A stretch of 64,000 nt of DNA from Rhyzopertha dominica (Eukaryota; Arthropoda; Insecta; Coleoptera; Bostrichidae). Under the pieces are notes generated by a model. It saw only the letters and a program-made list of their open reading frames with translations, did not search any database and was not told where the DNA came from. Of the stretch, positions 12,397-24,099 are shown piece by piece. Location of the stretch: positions 19,158,001 to 19,222,000 of the forward strand of contig QCXZ01000064.1 in NCBI GenBank assembly GCA_025024175.1, written 5' to 3'. Every line of letters begins with the position of its first letter. Position 1 is the stretch's first letter. Both the position numbers and the translations under genes were made by a program.

Positions 12397-13318
12397 GAGG
12401 GGCATTTACTTGGAGCGATCGGGCAGAAATGTAAACTATGCAACCCATATTACCAGCGGGACATGGGACGTAAGAGGGTAGCCGATAGGTTGACATCACG
12501 CCAAGATCGTACGAGCAACAGACGGGCTAAACTAATATTCGGAAAATTGCTGACTGTAGGGTGTGCATAAAAAAGTAAGCATGATATTAGTAATTTACTA
12601 TGATATTATACCAGGTTATTCAAAATATGGAATAACCCATTTATTTCTGTAAATATGAACTATATACATTTCATTCTAACTGCATGTCGACTATGATTTC
12701 TGGAGGAACTTTTATAATAATTTTCCTTCTGCCTCCCCATTGCTTCGGCAGACAGTAAATTAATGTGAAAGAGCTTTTAACATTAAACTTGTCACATTTA
12801 TTTTTTTTAGACATATAATCTTAGAAATCCAGTCATATCGGAATAGATCGTATCCGCTCGATCATTCCCGACAGGTTTGTATCTTAGCCTCACTGTTCAC
12901 TGGATACCACGCGACGGACCTGGTGGGGATGGGCATTCGCATTTCGCTCTCGTGACGGACTGGTGCGAAAGGGTTTGCGGTTTTAGATTTTTTGAATGTT
13001 TTTACTCATTTATCGTGCTCATGTTTTTGGTAGTGTACAAAGAAATATGTAGCTATAACGTGGAGTTCGAATTTTTCGTTTATGTGCCTTAGTTTTCGAG
13101 AAATAGCTCTCCAAAAATACGCATTTTTAAGCAAAATATAACAACAAATATTTACATTACCGTACCAAATTCAGAAAATACACGAACTCTGCGTTGTAGC
13201 TACATCTTTTGTCATGGCCATGTCGAAATTTCACTTCGAAAAAGTTTCGAATAACTCGGTAAAATGTAAAACGGTAGGTGCTTAAAATGACCCGATTCGC
13301 TCTAGGTAAACGCCCCTC
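12397..13318. mobile_element. TTAA-flanked TIR element (piggyBac-like MITE candidate)
   Basis: The left end, GAGGGGCATTTACTTGGAGC, pairs with the right end read in reverse complement, GAGGGGCGTTTACCTAGAGC, over about 33 bases. TTAA flanks both sides (12393-12396 and 13319-13322), as expected for piggyBac-type insertion. A second inverted pair lies inside (13048-13070 with 13183-13204, TGTAGCTATAACGTGGAGTT-like), so the right half is itself folded. There is no transposase frame. TTAA is short and the termini are not the usual CCC, so superfamily assignment is tentative. Confidence 0.65.
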
Positions 13319-13322
13319 TTAA

Positions 13323-15480
13323 ATGTGAGCAGTGTTCACAAGAATTACCTAGAACGCGAGAAAACGTAGCGATCGAGTGTTGTACTTATTTGAGTGCAAA
13401 ACAAATTTTGTTTTGGTCAAAAATAAATTCAAACTGTTTTATGCTATTATACTAAAAGCTAATATTCGCCGATGTTGTATAGAGAAAAATATAAAAGTAA
13501 AATGCGAGTACTACTCCTCCAGATATTAGAAATGCAGCACAGATAGCTCCACTGCATTTGTTACCTAAAACATCCAAGAAAATTTATAAAATCGTATACA
13601 ATAGTTTTCACGAATGACAGCCTAAAAGACAAAACTTCGTCTTTTTCTGAAGCTACTGTTTTTGTATAGGTATTTCTTAACATCGCTGTTATAGATTCAC
13701 TGTTCGCTGTTGAAGAGTAGGTACTCTCAGCAAAAGGACAACGTAAACTACCTACGGGCAAGTATGTGCTCGGCTAAGAAGAACGGCAGAAGGTTAATAA
13801 CCAAAAATATCAGAGTCATGGGGAGCAAATTAGAATCTTTTATTATATAAACAAATAAGGTAACAATTTGCTAATTTATTATTAACTTTAAATAAGACTT
13901 TTTACAGATAGTTTTAAATAAGAGATTGCCACATACTCAAATGAACTTCATGCGATGAAAATTAGTGATTTAAAATTCGTCAATGGTTGCATGCACCGAA
14001 ACTTTTTATCGTATAGACAAAAAAAGAATCTGCAGGTCTTCGTGTGTTGAACACACCATCTGGCATATACAAATTTGAGCAAATGGGGAAAGCAAGTGTA
14101 AAATTTTGGAGGCTACCAAGTCAGGATAAGGTCACAGGAAATTGTTTTCGAAGATCATCTCCAACTTTCTATGTTGACGCAGGGGCATCCAACACAAGAT
14201 TCATCATGGAGGTTGGAGGTCGGCGTCAATCGGCGAACATTTTATTACAGAAATTTTTCTTTTTCTAAGACTATAGTAATGATACAGTAGGTATCATTGT
14301 TACACATAATATTACTATGTAGCCGACTTAGATAAGTAAAGCAACCATTTCATTAACATGTTACTTTTGCACACAAATATGAAATGTAAATACGCTTCTA
14401 GACAAACAACTTTTTATACATTACTTGAGTGTGTCTGTATTACATCTGTTCTATACTTACCTTTAAATTTGATCTTGTTAGAAGACCAGACTAGAATCAT
14501 TTAAGTTGTACACGTAAATTTACGCACTTTTGCGCAAAATATTGTTTATTTTACATTTTAGTGTAATTGTATTAACACTATGGATTATTACTTGAACCAG
14601 AGCTGTAAGTATTTTCAAATCCTAAATAATATTTAAAATACTTTTTTGAAATACTCTTTTCGCGGTTCATTCTCTTTTTAGTACTTCTTCACTTAAGTCA
14701 AATCTACAGTACCGATGTCAATGATAGGCATGGATATTAAACGAGGAAAATGCTTAATTAGTTCTGTTAGGTACTAGATCTTTCTTCTATTTTTACTTCA
14801 GCTCTTATGTGTCTTGGTGTATTAGCTTACTCTTCTTTTTTGTCTGACGGCTTCAACAACAAATAGGGTATAGCTAAAAATGATAAATGACAAAACTTTA
14901 CCTGTAGTTTTTAAAATACGCCTCCGCTCTGTCCCTATAACCGCAGCCTGAATGTCTTCTTCACGATGAGATGCTTTGAAATGCTTGCGGCATAGCAGTT
15001 TTTGCATTTAGGCTGATTTAGTTTAGAATCTTCTATGGAATCTTCATATCCATTCTTTCTGCACTAATGCATTCTTTGGAAATGAAGTATATGAAGGTAT
15101 TTTTCTTCACTTNAGAGAGGCTATTTTTGCAAATAGCTACGCTACATATCATCCCTAAAGGCATCTGAAATTTTAATGAAAGAACAAATGGGCCTGTTAA
15201 CGAAAAGTTATCTGATATTTGCTACGGTAATAATACGCTCTAAACCATGATCTAATAAATTTTAACGCTTTGTAGGCAGAAAAACGACCAACAAGCGTTA
15301 TACGAACCACAGAATCGTTGAAATACCTTTCATACGGTAGGTATCTCGTGACGTCATCGCAATTAGGAAGCCACCTTATCTACTACTATCTATCAACCTT
15401 GGGTTGTGACGGCAACTACATTACGGTCTAGAGCAGGTTCCTGTCGATGGTGCCGGAGAAGCATCATCGTTAGATAACTG
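13323..15480. other. Spacer, no gene recognised
   Basis: Short open frames (13561-13761 minus, 14044-14268 plus, 14822-15007 minus) show no motifs I recognise. One N lies near 15113. The right part (after about 15240) may belong to the decayed mariner-like element that follows. Confidence 0.45.
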
Positions 15481-16839
15481 ATGAGGAGATGTGATGAAGA
15501 CCTTAACTTTTTAAGAAATATTGTTTTCCGACGAAGCAACTTCTTATTTCAAAGGCATAGTCATATAGCCACACACTTATGGCAAGTGAGGTGCACCAGA
15601 AAATCCACACTGGGTTCATGAAATGAACGCCCTCACAAGCTTAATCTCCCGGTTGGCATCATTGGCCAACATATTATCAGTCCTAGCTTTTTTTAAGTTA
15701 ATATTACGGCAGATAAGTATTTAAAATTTCTCACAGATGATTTGGTGCCTACTCTGGCTGAGATATTTCCGAATGAGTTGGAAAATGTTGTTCCAAGAGA
15801 AAGCATTTGGTACCAGACTCCTTTAGATTTTATCTCTGAGTTCATTTAAAAAGTAAATTATGCGTAAACCATGCACACACACCGGAAGAAACTCGTATTT
15901 GAGCTGAAATTCGATTACTACCTCCAAACATTTTGCACGCAGTGTCCAAAGTGTTCATACGCGACTTGGGCAATGTCAAGTTGTAAATGACTGCAATTTG
16001 AACATTTAGATGTGTAAAGTGTTTTCTTGCTAAATCTAAAACTTGTTGATTTATTAAATATAGAGATCAAAGTCACTTAATAACGTATTTTGTTTTATTT
16101 GTGATTTCATATTTATGCACATGTTGAATAACCATTTTCCATATGCGCCCATTATATTGTTACGGAATTCGGGTTCGAAAATTCTGGATTTCTGATTTAA
16201 AACACTTTATTTAACAGTTCAAAACACTAACAAGCACTATTCACAATTACTTTAACAATTAACAAACTTTACTCAACTATACACCACTTTTAAAAACACT
16301 ACAGTTTACTTATATCACTTTATAACACATAAATCTCACTTTCCGTCACTTTCAAAACTCGCGCTCGTTCATAGACTGTCTAACTCTCTCCCTCACTTCC
16401 GTCTCTGGCCGCTTATATATCCGCAGACTCCCCACTTACTTGGCGTGTCTGGCACATTCGCGAAGGCTCTCGATTTCGAACCTTCCTAGACTTTACTAGA
16501 GCCTTTCGCATCGATTAATCTCGAACACTCTAGCACGTCGGGTTGCCTGCCCACAGGCGTTGAGCGGGCCGTGATACCACTGACTCTCCGTTGCAATATC
16601 AAGTGACATAATGGTTGAATTCCTTAGATAATGAGGGCTAGAATAGCACAAAAAATAAAAAAAAATTGTTCTATTTAAAAAAAATTAGTGACATCATTTT
16701 CGTCTTAGTAACAGACTGTTTGTTTCGATCATCTCAAAATAAATATCCTTTTTAAATCTTAACTTAAATGTTTTTTTGCTTCGAATTTTTGCATATAGCC
16801 CTTGTTTTAAATTTCATGCGTTAATTTATCAACACCCTG
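15481..16839 (+). pseudogene. Decayed mariner-like (DUF4817-type) DDE transposase and 3' end
   Basis: Plus-strand remnants of a transposase of the Tc1/mariner group: the block around GIIGQHIISPSFF near 15645-15690, DLVPTLAEIFPNELENV near 15740-15785, and the C-terminal IPPNILHAVSKVFIRDLGN near 15920-15980. These line up with the second half of such transposases, but catalytic residues are lost to stops and frameshifts. The right end reads AACACCCTGTA, i.e. TACAGGGTGTT in reverse complement with TA, the terminus typical of this group. The left terminus was not found. A solo LTR sits in the 3' non-coding part. Confidence 0.7.
16158..16595 (-). mobile_element. Solo LTR, Ty3/gypsy-type, 4-bp ATAT duplication
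   Basis: On the minus strand the segment starts TGCAACGG and ends CCGTAACA, so it has TG...CA termini and is 438 bp long. ATAT flanks it on both sides (16154-16157 and 16596-16599). Internally it has a TATATAAG promoter element near 16415 and AATAAAGTG near 16205, in the right order for U3-R-U5. No internal region or second LTR adjoins it, so it is a solo LTR. ATAT target choice is known for gypsy-group elements such as 17.6 and 297. It lies within the 3' part of the mariner-like remnant and is therefore younger. Confidence 0.85.
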
Positions 16840-17111
16840 TATAAATCCAGCACATTTGTTTGACTTCTCAATAAAAAAAAACACAGTATTACACTTCAAA
16901 AACTAATGTCTCTTGTGTTTATTTGTCGTAGTTCAACATATAAAAACACGTAACACAAAATGTACACATGGCATACTCGCTCACGCAGTTTAACATCAGT
17001 TCCTGAAGTCGATCACCCCGCGAAAATAAGCCGAAGACATTTTGCAGGACCATTTGTCAGGCGACCTGATCCTTTATGTAAATCCAAGTTTTTATTGGGT
17101 ATCCTTTGACG

Positions 17112-18182
17112 CATCGTTAGTTTTCGTCCGCTAGAAATCAAACCAGTCATGGTCAGTTGGATTTGCAGTAATTGTAGTAAGTGAGATGAATGGGGATTGT
17201 CAAAAGTGAAATATAGATCGCCAAGAACCCTGAGAAAATGTATGGTGGATCATTTATTAGATATATGTAGAAATACTGAAGAAATCTGGCCAACGTTCGA
17301 CTTATCAATCTCCACTTTACCCGGGCTGAGGAAAATAATTCTTTACCGCATTTGATGTTGTCGATGAACTGTTTCAGTGACAATACTGAAACTATTCGTT
17401 CCAAAGCTTTAGGGGATACACTTGGATATACTTGTAGCACTTCCGTTTTATACCGGAACTCAATAGTAACCCCATTATTTAAATACCATATCAGTATTTA
17501 CCTTTGTATTTTTGGTTTTCTTTTTGCAATCATTTTCAGTCCTTTAACATTTTTTACAGTACTCTCAGGGCAAATTAAACAAAGTTATCAGCAATATTAG
17601 TAGCTGATTTAGTGATCTTTTTCCACAACTATACCGACAATGAATAAGAAACTATGTGGACACAAAATAACTAAGGAGACAACAGGACCTACCTATCAAT
17701 TCATATGAAACCATCTTATTACAATAACAATAATAAGTGAATTTAATTCAAGCAAATACGTAATAGAAGACATTAAATTATTCAGTAGCTACCTTATTTA
17801 CCTGACTGTAACAACAAAAACGAACAATTTACATTATTTTAGTGTAGTGCTGCAATAGGATCACATTAAAAACAAGTTCGGGATCGGTCAAACTGAACAA
17901 AGCGATATAGCCAGTAAAAAAAGTGGAAAGCTAATTAGTTTAACGATTGCAGGAGAATTAAGAAGACAACTGACTTTTTCATATAATATCTGAAAGACAA
18001 AAGGTACAGCTTAAAAATTTGAGCTCATTAATTTTAAGTTTCTTAAATACGTTCGGGACGGTATTTAAAGTTTTGCAGCATTATAGGCAGAGCTCCAGCG
18101 AACACAGCAGTCCAGTAGCAAGAAAACTTTAAATGGTAGACTAAGGAGCTTCTGCTAGCGGACGAAAGCTTAACGGCGATTA
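17112..18182. repeat. Inverted-repeat pair, possible non-autonomous element
   Basis: CGTTAGTTTTCGTCCGCTAG near 17116-17135 and, in reverse complement, CCGTTAAGCTTTCGTCCGCT near 18150-18176 form an inverted pair about 1.07 kb apart. No target duplication was recognised. The interior open frames (17153-17440 minus, 17352-17600 plus) are motif-free. This could be a TIR element or chance decay products. Confidence 0.35.
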
Positions 18183-18252
18183 ACTTTTGAATTACATTTG
18201 GTTAGGTGTAACTCAAATCAATATCGAGATGTCGTTTAGGAAACTTCGTATA

Positions 18253-19792
18253 CAGGGTGGTCAGTTAAGGCTGAACAGCAGCTGTATCTTGGAAATTATT
18301 AGTGCTAGAATCTTTAACAGATATGGCCACATAGATTTTATTTAAAATATTATGAAGTATTTAATATGACATATTAAAGGATAGTTTCTTTCTCCAAAAA
18401 GTTGCGATACAATGTTGGTCTAATATAGACTCATTGTAATCTGTTTACTTCCTAACAAATGTTTGAATATTTTTCGAGTTGCCCTGACAACGACAGGAGG
18501 GATAGATAGAATTCTTAAATCTTCAAAATGGCATAACTCAAGTATGGTTTAAGCGAATTCAACGAATGTTGGCTAGTTTTAAAATTAATTTTACGGTCTC
18601 CAATATAATTATAAAACAATTTATAATTCATTGCAAGTGTTTGACAACGGGAGGCATTAATTAAGAAAATTTTATATTTGATCAAATATCTTTAAAAGAT
18701 CAAATGCAACCCTATAGACCTTTTTGTTAGTTGTTATTACTCCTTAATCAAGCAAGAAGAATTTGACAACTGAAGGTCGATGTGTTTCTTGGTTTCTTTG
18801 GGCTTGCCAGCAACGGCAAAAAGTTTGAGGGTCATTGATAATTTTTCTATTATAGTAATTGTATTATTGTTATATTGTTTTTTCTACTAGTTTATTGTTG
18901 ACTGTTTTCTGCTATCATTTCCTACCGAAGAAAAATATCCAGCTCCGATTTTTAAATTTATCTTGCTTGATTAATGAGCTATAACAGCCAACAAAAAGGT
19001 CTATAAGGTTGCATTTGATTTTTTAAGATATTGGTCAAATATATAATTTTCTTAAATATTTCCTACCCATATTAAACGGTTGCAATAAATTATAAGTTAT
19101 TTATGATTATATTGAAAATCATAAAATTCACTTTAAAACTAGTTATCAATCATTGAATTCGCTTAAACCATACTTGCGTTATGCCATTTTGAAGATTGTT
19201 GTCGTTATCATGGCAACTAGAAAAAAAATCTCAAACAAAATTTGTTCAGAAGTAAACATAGATTATAATGAGATTATTTTAGACCAACGTTATATTGCAA
19301 CTTTTTGAAGAAAGAAACGATTCTTTGGTAAGTCTAAGGCCACTAATATTAACGGGATCACAACGGTTGCGACGTATGTGATTTCTGATAGCTTCTTATA
19401 GTACTAACACCTACAGTAACACTTACCACAAGACTGACAACTTACTGTCACACACCGGATGCCTGGTAACCTAAAATCTGCTGGCGATTTTGAAATGCGG
19501 CAATACTTGCTACCCCTGCTCTCTGTTGCATTACAGGGAAAAGCATCTTCTGCCTTTTATCTTCTCGGACTTCTAACCTGAGGCTAGTGTTGTTGGTTCT
19601 GGATCAATACCTTTAATATTTAGTGGCCTTAGATATGTGATATTAAATGCGCCACCTAGCGGCAAAATTACGTAGTTTATAATATTTTAAACGAAATCTG
19701 TGCGGCCATATTTGTTTAAAAAAATAATTCAGAATTCTACCTCGATTAATTTCTAAGATGCAGCCGCTGTCTAGCCTTAGCTGATCACCCTG
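18253..19792. mobile_element. 1.5-kb palindromic (fold-back) element with CAGGGTG termini and TA duplication
   Basis: The ends CAGGGTGGTCAGTTAAGGCT and, in reverse complement, CAGGGTGATCAGCTAAGGCT are flanked by TA (18251-18252 and 19793-19794). Similarity between the arms continues inward over several hundred bases, for example AAAGTTGCGATACAATGTTG near 18398 against its inverse near 19295, and AATCAAGCAAGAAG near 18755 against its inverse near 18962. The whole unit is thus a near-complete hairpin. It has no transposase frame. Its termini resemble the right end of the mariner-like element at 61184, suggesting a non-autonomous relative. A smaller MITE is inserted in the right arm. Confidence 0.8.
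19334..19632. mobile_element. ~300-bp MITE nested in the palindromic element
   Basis: CTAAGGCCACTAATATTAA at the left matches CTAAGGCCACTAAATATTAA, the right end in reverse complement. The homology between the two arms of the surrounding palindrome breaks exactly across this segment and resumes after it, which supports a later insertion. It has no coding frame, and the target duplication is not clear. Confidence 0.65.
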
Positions 19793-19794
19793 TA

Positions 19795-20224
19795 CTTTGT
19801 GTTAGCATACATTATCGGATATAATTAGGATAAAATCAGTGTGAGATTCTGACCAGCAGATTATGTTCTTCTTTTACATTGTATCTTGTACTGCTAATCN
19901 AGGATGTGCTCCTGGGCGTTCTTAAACATTAAGCATTTTTCTTTATTTTTTATATAAGTCTAGATCAAACTATCTGGTTTGATATCAGTAGAACATCCTT
20001 TTGACTTAATCACGGCTTACACGACATTTTGGGAGTCATTTTGTGAAAATTCCTATTAGTCATCTAGTGATGGCTTTACAAACTGGGACGTAGGTTGGTA
20101 CTATAATATTCTTTGTACTATAAGTACGGGAAAAGCCAGCGACAAAAAGAGGCCAGTGAAATAAAATTACTTTGAATTATTAATTTTCGTAATATTTGGT
20201 TCTACTCATAGTTAACTACCTCAT
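19795..20224. other. Spacer, no gene recognised
   Basis: AT-rich; one N near 19900. Nothing else was recognised. Confidence 0.45.
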
Positions 20225-20492
20225 CTACAACGTATACAAGGTAAAAGTTTTCAATTCAAACTTACTAGTGTGTACAAAACATAAGTTGTTTTTGCAAACA
20301 CACGGAAATGTACTATGTTCAAAAGCTTCCATGAATATGTTTTCCACTACTGGTGACAATGGGGAACCCATGGATGTACCAGAAATTTGCCGGTAGAATT
20401 GACCATGAAACGTGAAATACGTAGAAGTAAGACATTTTTCGACCAAGTCTGCGAATATATTAGGCTGATTGTCCCGGGATAATAATTAACTA
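20225..20492 (-). pseudogene. Penelope-like reverse transcriptase fragment
   Basis: The minus strand reads NIFADLVEKCLTSTYFTFHG, then QFYRQISGTSMGSPLSPVVE, then NIFMEAFE. The F/Y-Y-x-Q plus G-x-x-M-G-S-P-x-S-P signature is the RT palm block of Penelope-like elements. The frame ends soon after FMEAFE without the catalytic YVDD block. It faces, head to head, the C-terminal fragment at 20493-20800. Confidence 0.75.
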
Positions 20493-20800
20493 ATGATCGT
20501 CACGGATTCTGCAATTGGAACTTTAGTAAACAAGGACGTGACATCAAAACTTACCAATAAATCCTTAAGAAAGAAGTCATCCGTACAGCCCCCTTCGAAA
20601 ATGTCACAGATTCTTCCATCTCCGAAGAACAAAATAAATCCTCTATCTTCTAGAGGTATTTACAGCATCCCTTGTTCGTGCGGTGCCGTATATATCGGCG
20701 AAACAGATTGGTAGATCCATTAAAACCAGGCTTAATGAACATAAACACACCTTATGATGGCCATTTAAAGTGCGGGCGAAACGTCGACCTTATTCCTAAA
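20493..20800 (+). pseudogene. Penelope-like C-terminal GIY-YIG endonuclease fragment with element terminus
   Basis: The plus strand reads SSRGIYSIPCSCGAVYIGET, containing the paired GIY and YIG motifs of the endonuclease that follows the RT in Penelope-like elements, then a broken RLNEHKHT-like helix. It ends in a terminal hairpin region with GTGCGGGCGAAACGTCGACC near 20770, which is shared with the terminus at 25480-25520. The CTGATGA box there has decayed to CTTATGA. The inverted arrangement with the minus-strand RT piece is typical of this group. Confidence 0.75.
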
Positions 20801-23800
20801 TCAGACGCGGTCTAACCTCAAAAGACTAAGATTTTAACAATTAAAATAGTCCGTAAATGATTATTATTAATTCTGTTTTGTACAGAGAAAAAGCTTTGGT
20901 AAAATAAATTTGCCCATTCGACATTCGACATTGAACTAACATTCGCAAAAAGCAATCTTTTTTTAATATATTACAAACTTAATGTAAACTGTAAGCGTAG
21001 AACTTCCACTACGATACCATGTGGTACTGTTGCTGAGAGAAGATGTAGGTCGAAAATATTTGCGTGTTTGTTCTTCAAGCGAATTTGGTGCAATGAATTT
21101 GCCTCGGTAACTTGAAAAGTTTTTCTATATAACAAACGATAATTCGCAATACGTAAATATCAACCACTGGATTACAATTACATAGATATTAAATTCTCAG
21201 TAATACATTAAATCATTTCAGAAATTATTCTTTTTGTTGCTAAATACTGTTAAATACACCTCTTCTATAAATGTGGTAATTTTTATTGAGAAATTATCCC
21301 GATTCAGGTGGAAATTAATGCTTTTAGAACACTGGACAGTTGATATACTAACATTAATGTTATTAGACTAACGAAGGTAAATCAGCGCTAATTGTCGCAG
21401 TTTAATTCTAAGTAAATTTTTAATATATTGATTTTTTGTGCCTGCTTGAAAATGAAAGAAGGGCTCTCTGAACAAATCAATTCTTTGTTTTTGCTAGAAG
21501 CTTCTTTTGCTTGTTTGTATACATAATAAACAAGTAATAAATAATTGCAAATAAATGTTTAAAAAAGAAATCTTTCATATCTTCCATTTGTGAACCAATG
21601 TTTAATAAGTATTTTCTGTTTATTGTTTTGGTCTCGATTTTAGTCCAAACTATTAGCTTTTTAAATATTGATGATACGTTAAGAAAGTGATAGTAGCCTA
21701 ATAATAATAACAAAATGCAGTGAAATTTTCTTCTTTGTGCTGGTATTAAGTAATACTTCTCTATGGTAAAACCTACTGGGGTACTGGAAAGTAGTAAACA
21801 GCCTGATCTCACAGCGTGTTTGCAAAGTCGCGAAAACTTCCATCGTTCACTGCAAACAAAGACGTAAATGCAAACGAGAAATCAAAGAAAGGGCATTCCA
21901 CTATTTGTTCAAGCTTCCCCTTAGAAACTCCTAAATTCCCTATCTATAAAGACGACCGTTATCGGATATCAGCAGCATTTATAGACACGCTATAAAAGTT
22001 TGAACTGTAATATAACAAACTGCGGAGTTATGATGTCTACAGTTCCATGCTGATTTGTTTTATTTTTATAGAAACTACACAAACTGATGTAAAGCATCAA
22101 AACATGGGACATGTTTTCGTTTATCAAACGGATGCAGCATTACAGTAGAACTAATGGCGCCACTGCTCTAAAGGTAGAACTAAGCAAACTTGTCAATATG
22201 TTTGCAGATATCTTTCGGAAATGGGAACTTGTGCACCTGTGCTCGCATTTCTACAAACACTAGCATTTCGGTCTTGTAGAAAATACTCGTAACATTAAAT
22301 TTTAGAGCCACTTATATTAAGAAATGCAGGCGCGTGCAGTGTTATGATATTGTAAATTTACTGTTCGTTGTAGTGCACATTGAATATGACATTTATTATT
22401 TTTACGCACTTTTACACGCCGGCGTGAACTTTAAAATACAAGTAGTTGTGTTTTTACTTTGAAACGAATCGTATTAAATATAATGAAATCTACATTTTGT
22501 AGCTTGGAGCTTCTTCCAAACTTAATAAAATGGTCAGATATGTACTCTTTCTATTTTACCCTAGCGTTCTTTTTCTGCCAAAAGTCACGTAAGGAGTACT
22601 GATAGCCCACTCACCGGTCACAGATCAGTATTGAATATCATGCTTTTGGCACCGTAATGAATAGCCTTACATCAAATTTGACATACACCACCATACGCAA
22701 CACTGAAAATGACGTTAAATGACACCAATAAAGCAAAACATCAAATTTTGTATGAAAATAGGGATTTTGATCCTACAGACATCCACGAACGGACGGACGC
22801 ACAGAGGGATTGCGTTAAAAACATGTTAAAAACAATGGACGAAAAATTAAAAACACGATAAGTTTTCCAGTTGATATTAATATCTTTTCTAATGAAGAAT
22901 GTGTTGGGACCATAAATGCATTGAACGAAAAACAGGCAGATACACATGTACATGAACTTGGGCAAGCAAGTTTTATCTGAAAAAATATGTAGCCATTGAA
23001 ATAAGAAATTGTGTAAATCGTTTAAGAACAAAGGTGACAAAAAGGATAAAGGAATTTTGAACCACATAGATCCCACAATGAACAGCATAGCATTGCCTAT
23101 AATGTCAGGAGATTCACGAAAAACTACCCAAAGCGGTTCTTTGAGATTACAAATTTCACCCATACAAAATGTCTAACTCACGAACTCAATGAAGATGACT
23201 ACGTCTACTGCTGTTTTCTTTTTCTATAGAAAATGAAGATTATTAAGTTATGAATCAGTTAATTATTATTATCTGCGATTTAGATTTTTTAAAGAAAAGT
23301 TCCTGGACCAATGAAATGGAAGGACAGGCTTGGACTTTACTTCACTGGATTTCTTCTTGTGTGCGGGTGAGGGCACAAAGTATCATGGACGAATGCCTTT
23401 AAACTTTTCTCCGGATGTGCTTCACATTGTCCAAGAATATTCTGATTTCTCACTAACTGTAGTTACTATTTACTAATATCTAGTTATTTCTCGAAATGGT
23501 CGACCGCTTGCAAGCAGTTTGAAATGATTGTTTGTTTTTTAAGGCACAATAGTTTAGATCGCTAGTGCAGCGGCAGCCGCAAGATTTACAGATTTAAACA
23601 GTGTTTCTTAAAATGGTACGGCGAGCATTAACTAAATTTTAAGAAAATCTTAATATGCAATAATTAAGAGACTTTAAAATAAAATCTCATACCGCTTCTT
23701 TTTAGAGGTTTAAGTGGCGCGAAATAATTGAAATAATTTAGCTGAATTGTATGCAAATGGCAAAAACTCGGATGGCTTATTTTTCAAACTAATGATATCT

Positions 23801-24090
23801 TAAAGAAAAAGCAGAAAAGATGCATAAAGGGCTCACGTGGTTATAAGGAACAAGCAAGAGCAGGTCTTTATATATTGATTGATTGATTCAACCTCTCAAT
23901 AGAATAATTTGGACACATTATATGCGATCATGGCGTACCAGAATTGTTGTCGGACGCGGAGAACAACAAACTAAAACAAGTGAAATACGTATCAACAACG
24001 GTACATTTCAAAGAAATTCCCTGTCAAACGCGCTGTTAACACAAACTACGGATTCCACCTAAAATACAAATGGTCTAATACATGTACTCT
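20801..24090. other. AT-rich spacer, no gene recognised
   Basis: About 3.3 kb with no domain, tRNA or transposon terminus that I can support. The longest open frames (21477-21812 and 22741-23163, both minus) have AT-driven hydrophobic translations and no homology-like motif. Confidence 0.5.
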
Positions 24091-24099
24091 TAACTATTT

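Noticed and set aside
22741..23163. 140-codon minus-strand open frame with hydrophobic stretches
   Set aside because: AT-driven composition, no motif, no splice or promoter context; the apparent membrane segments follow from T-rich codons.
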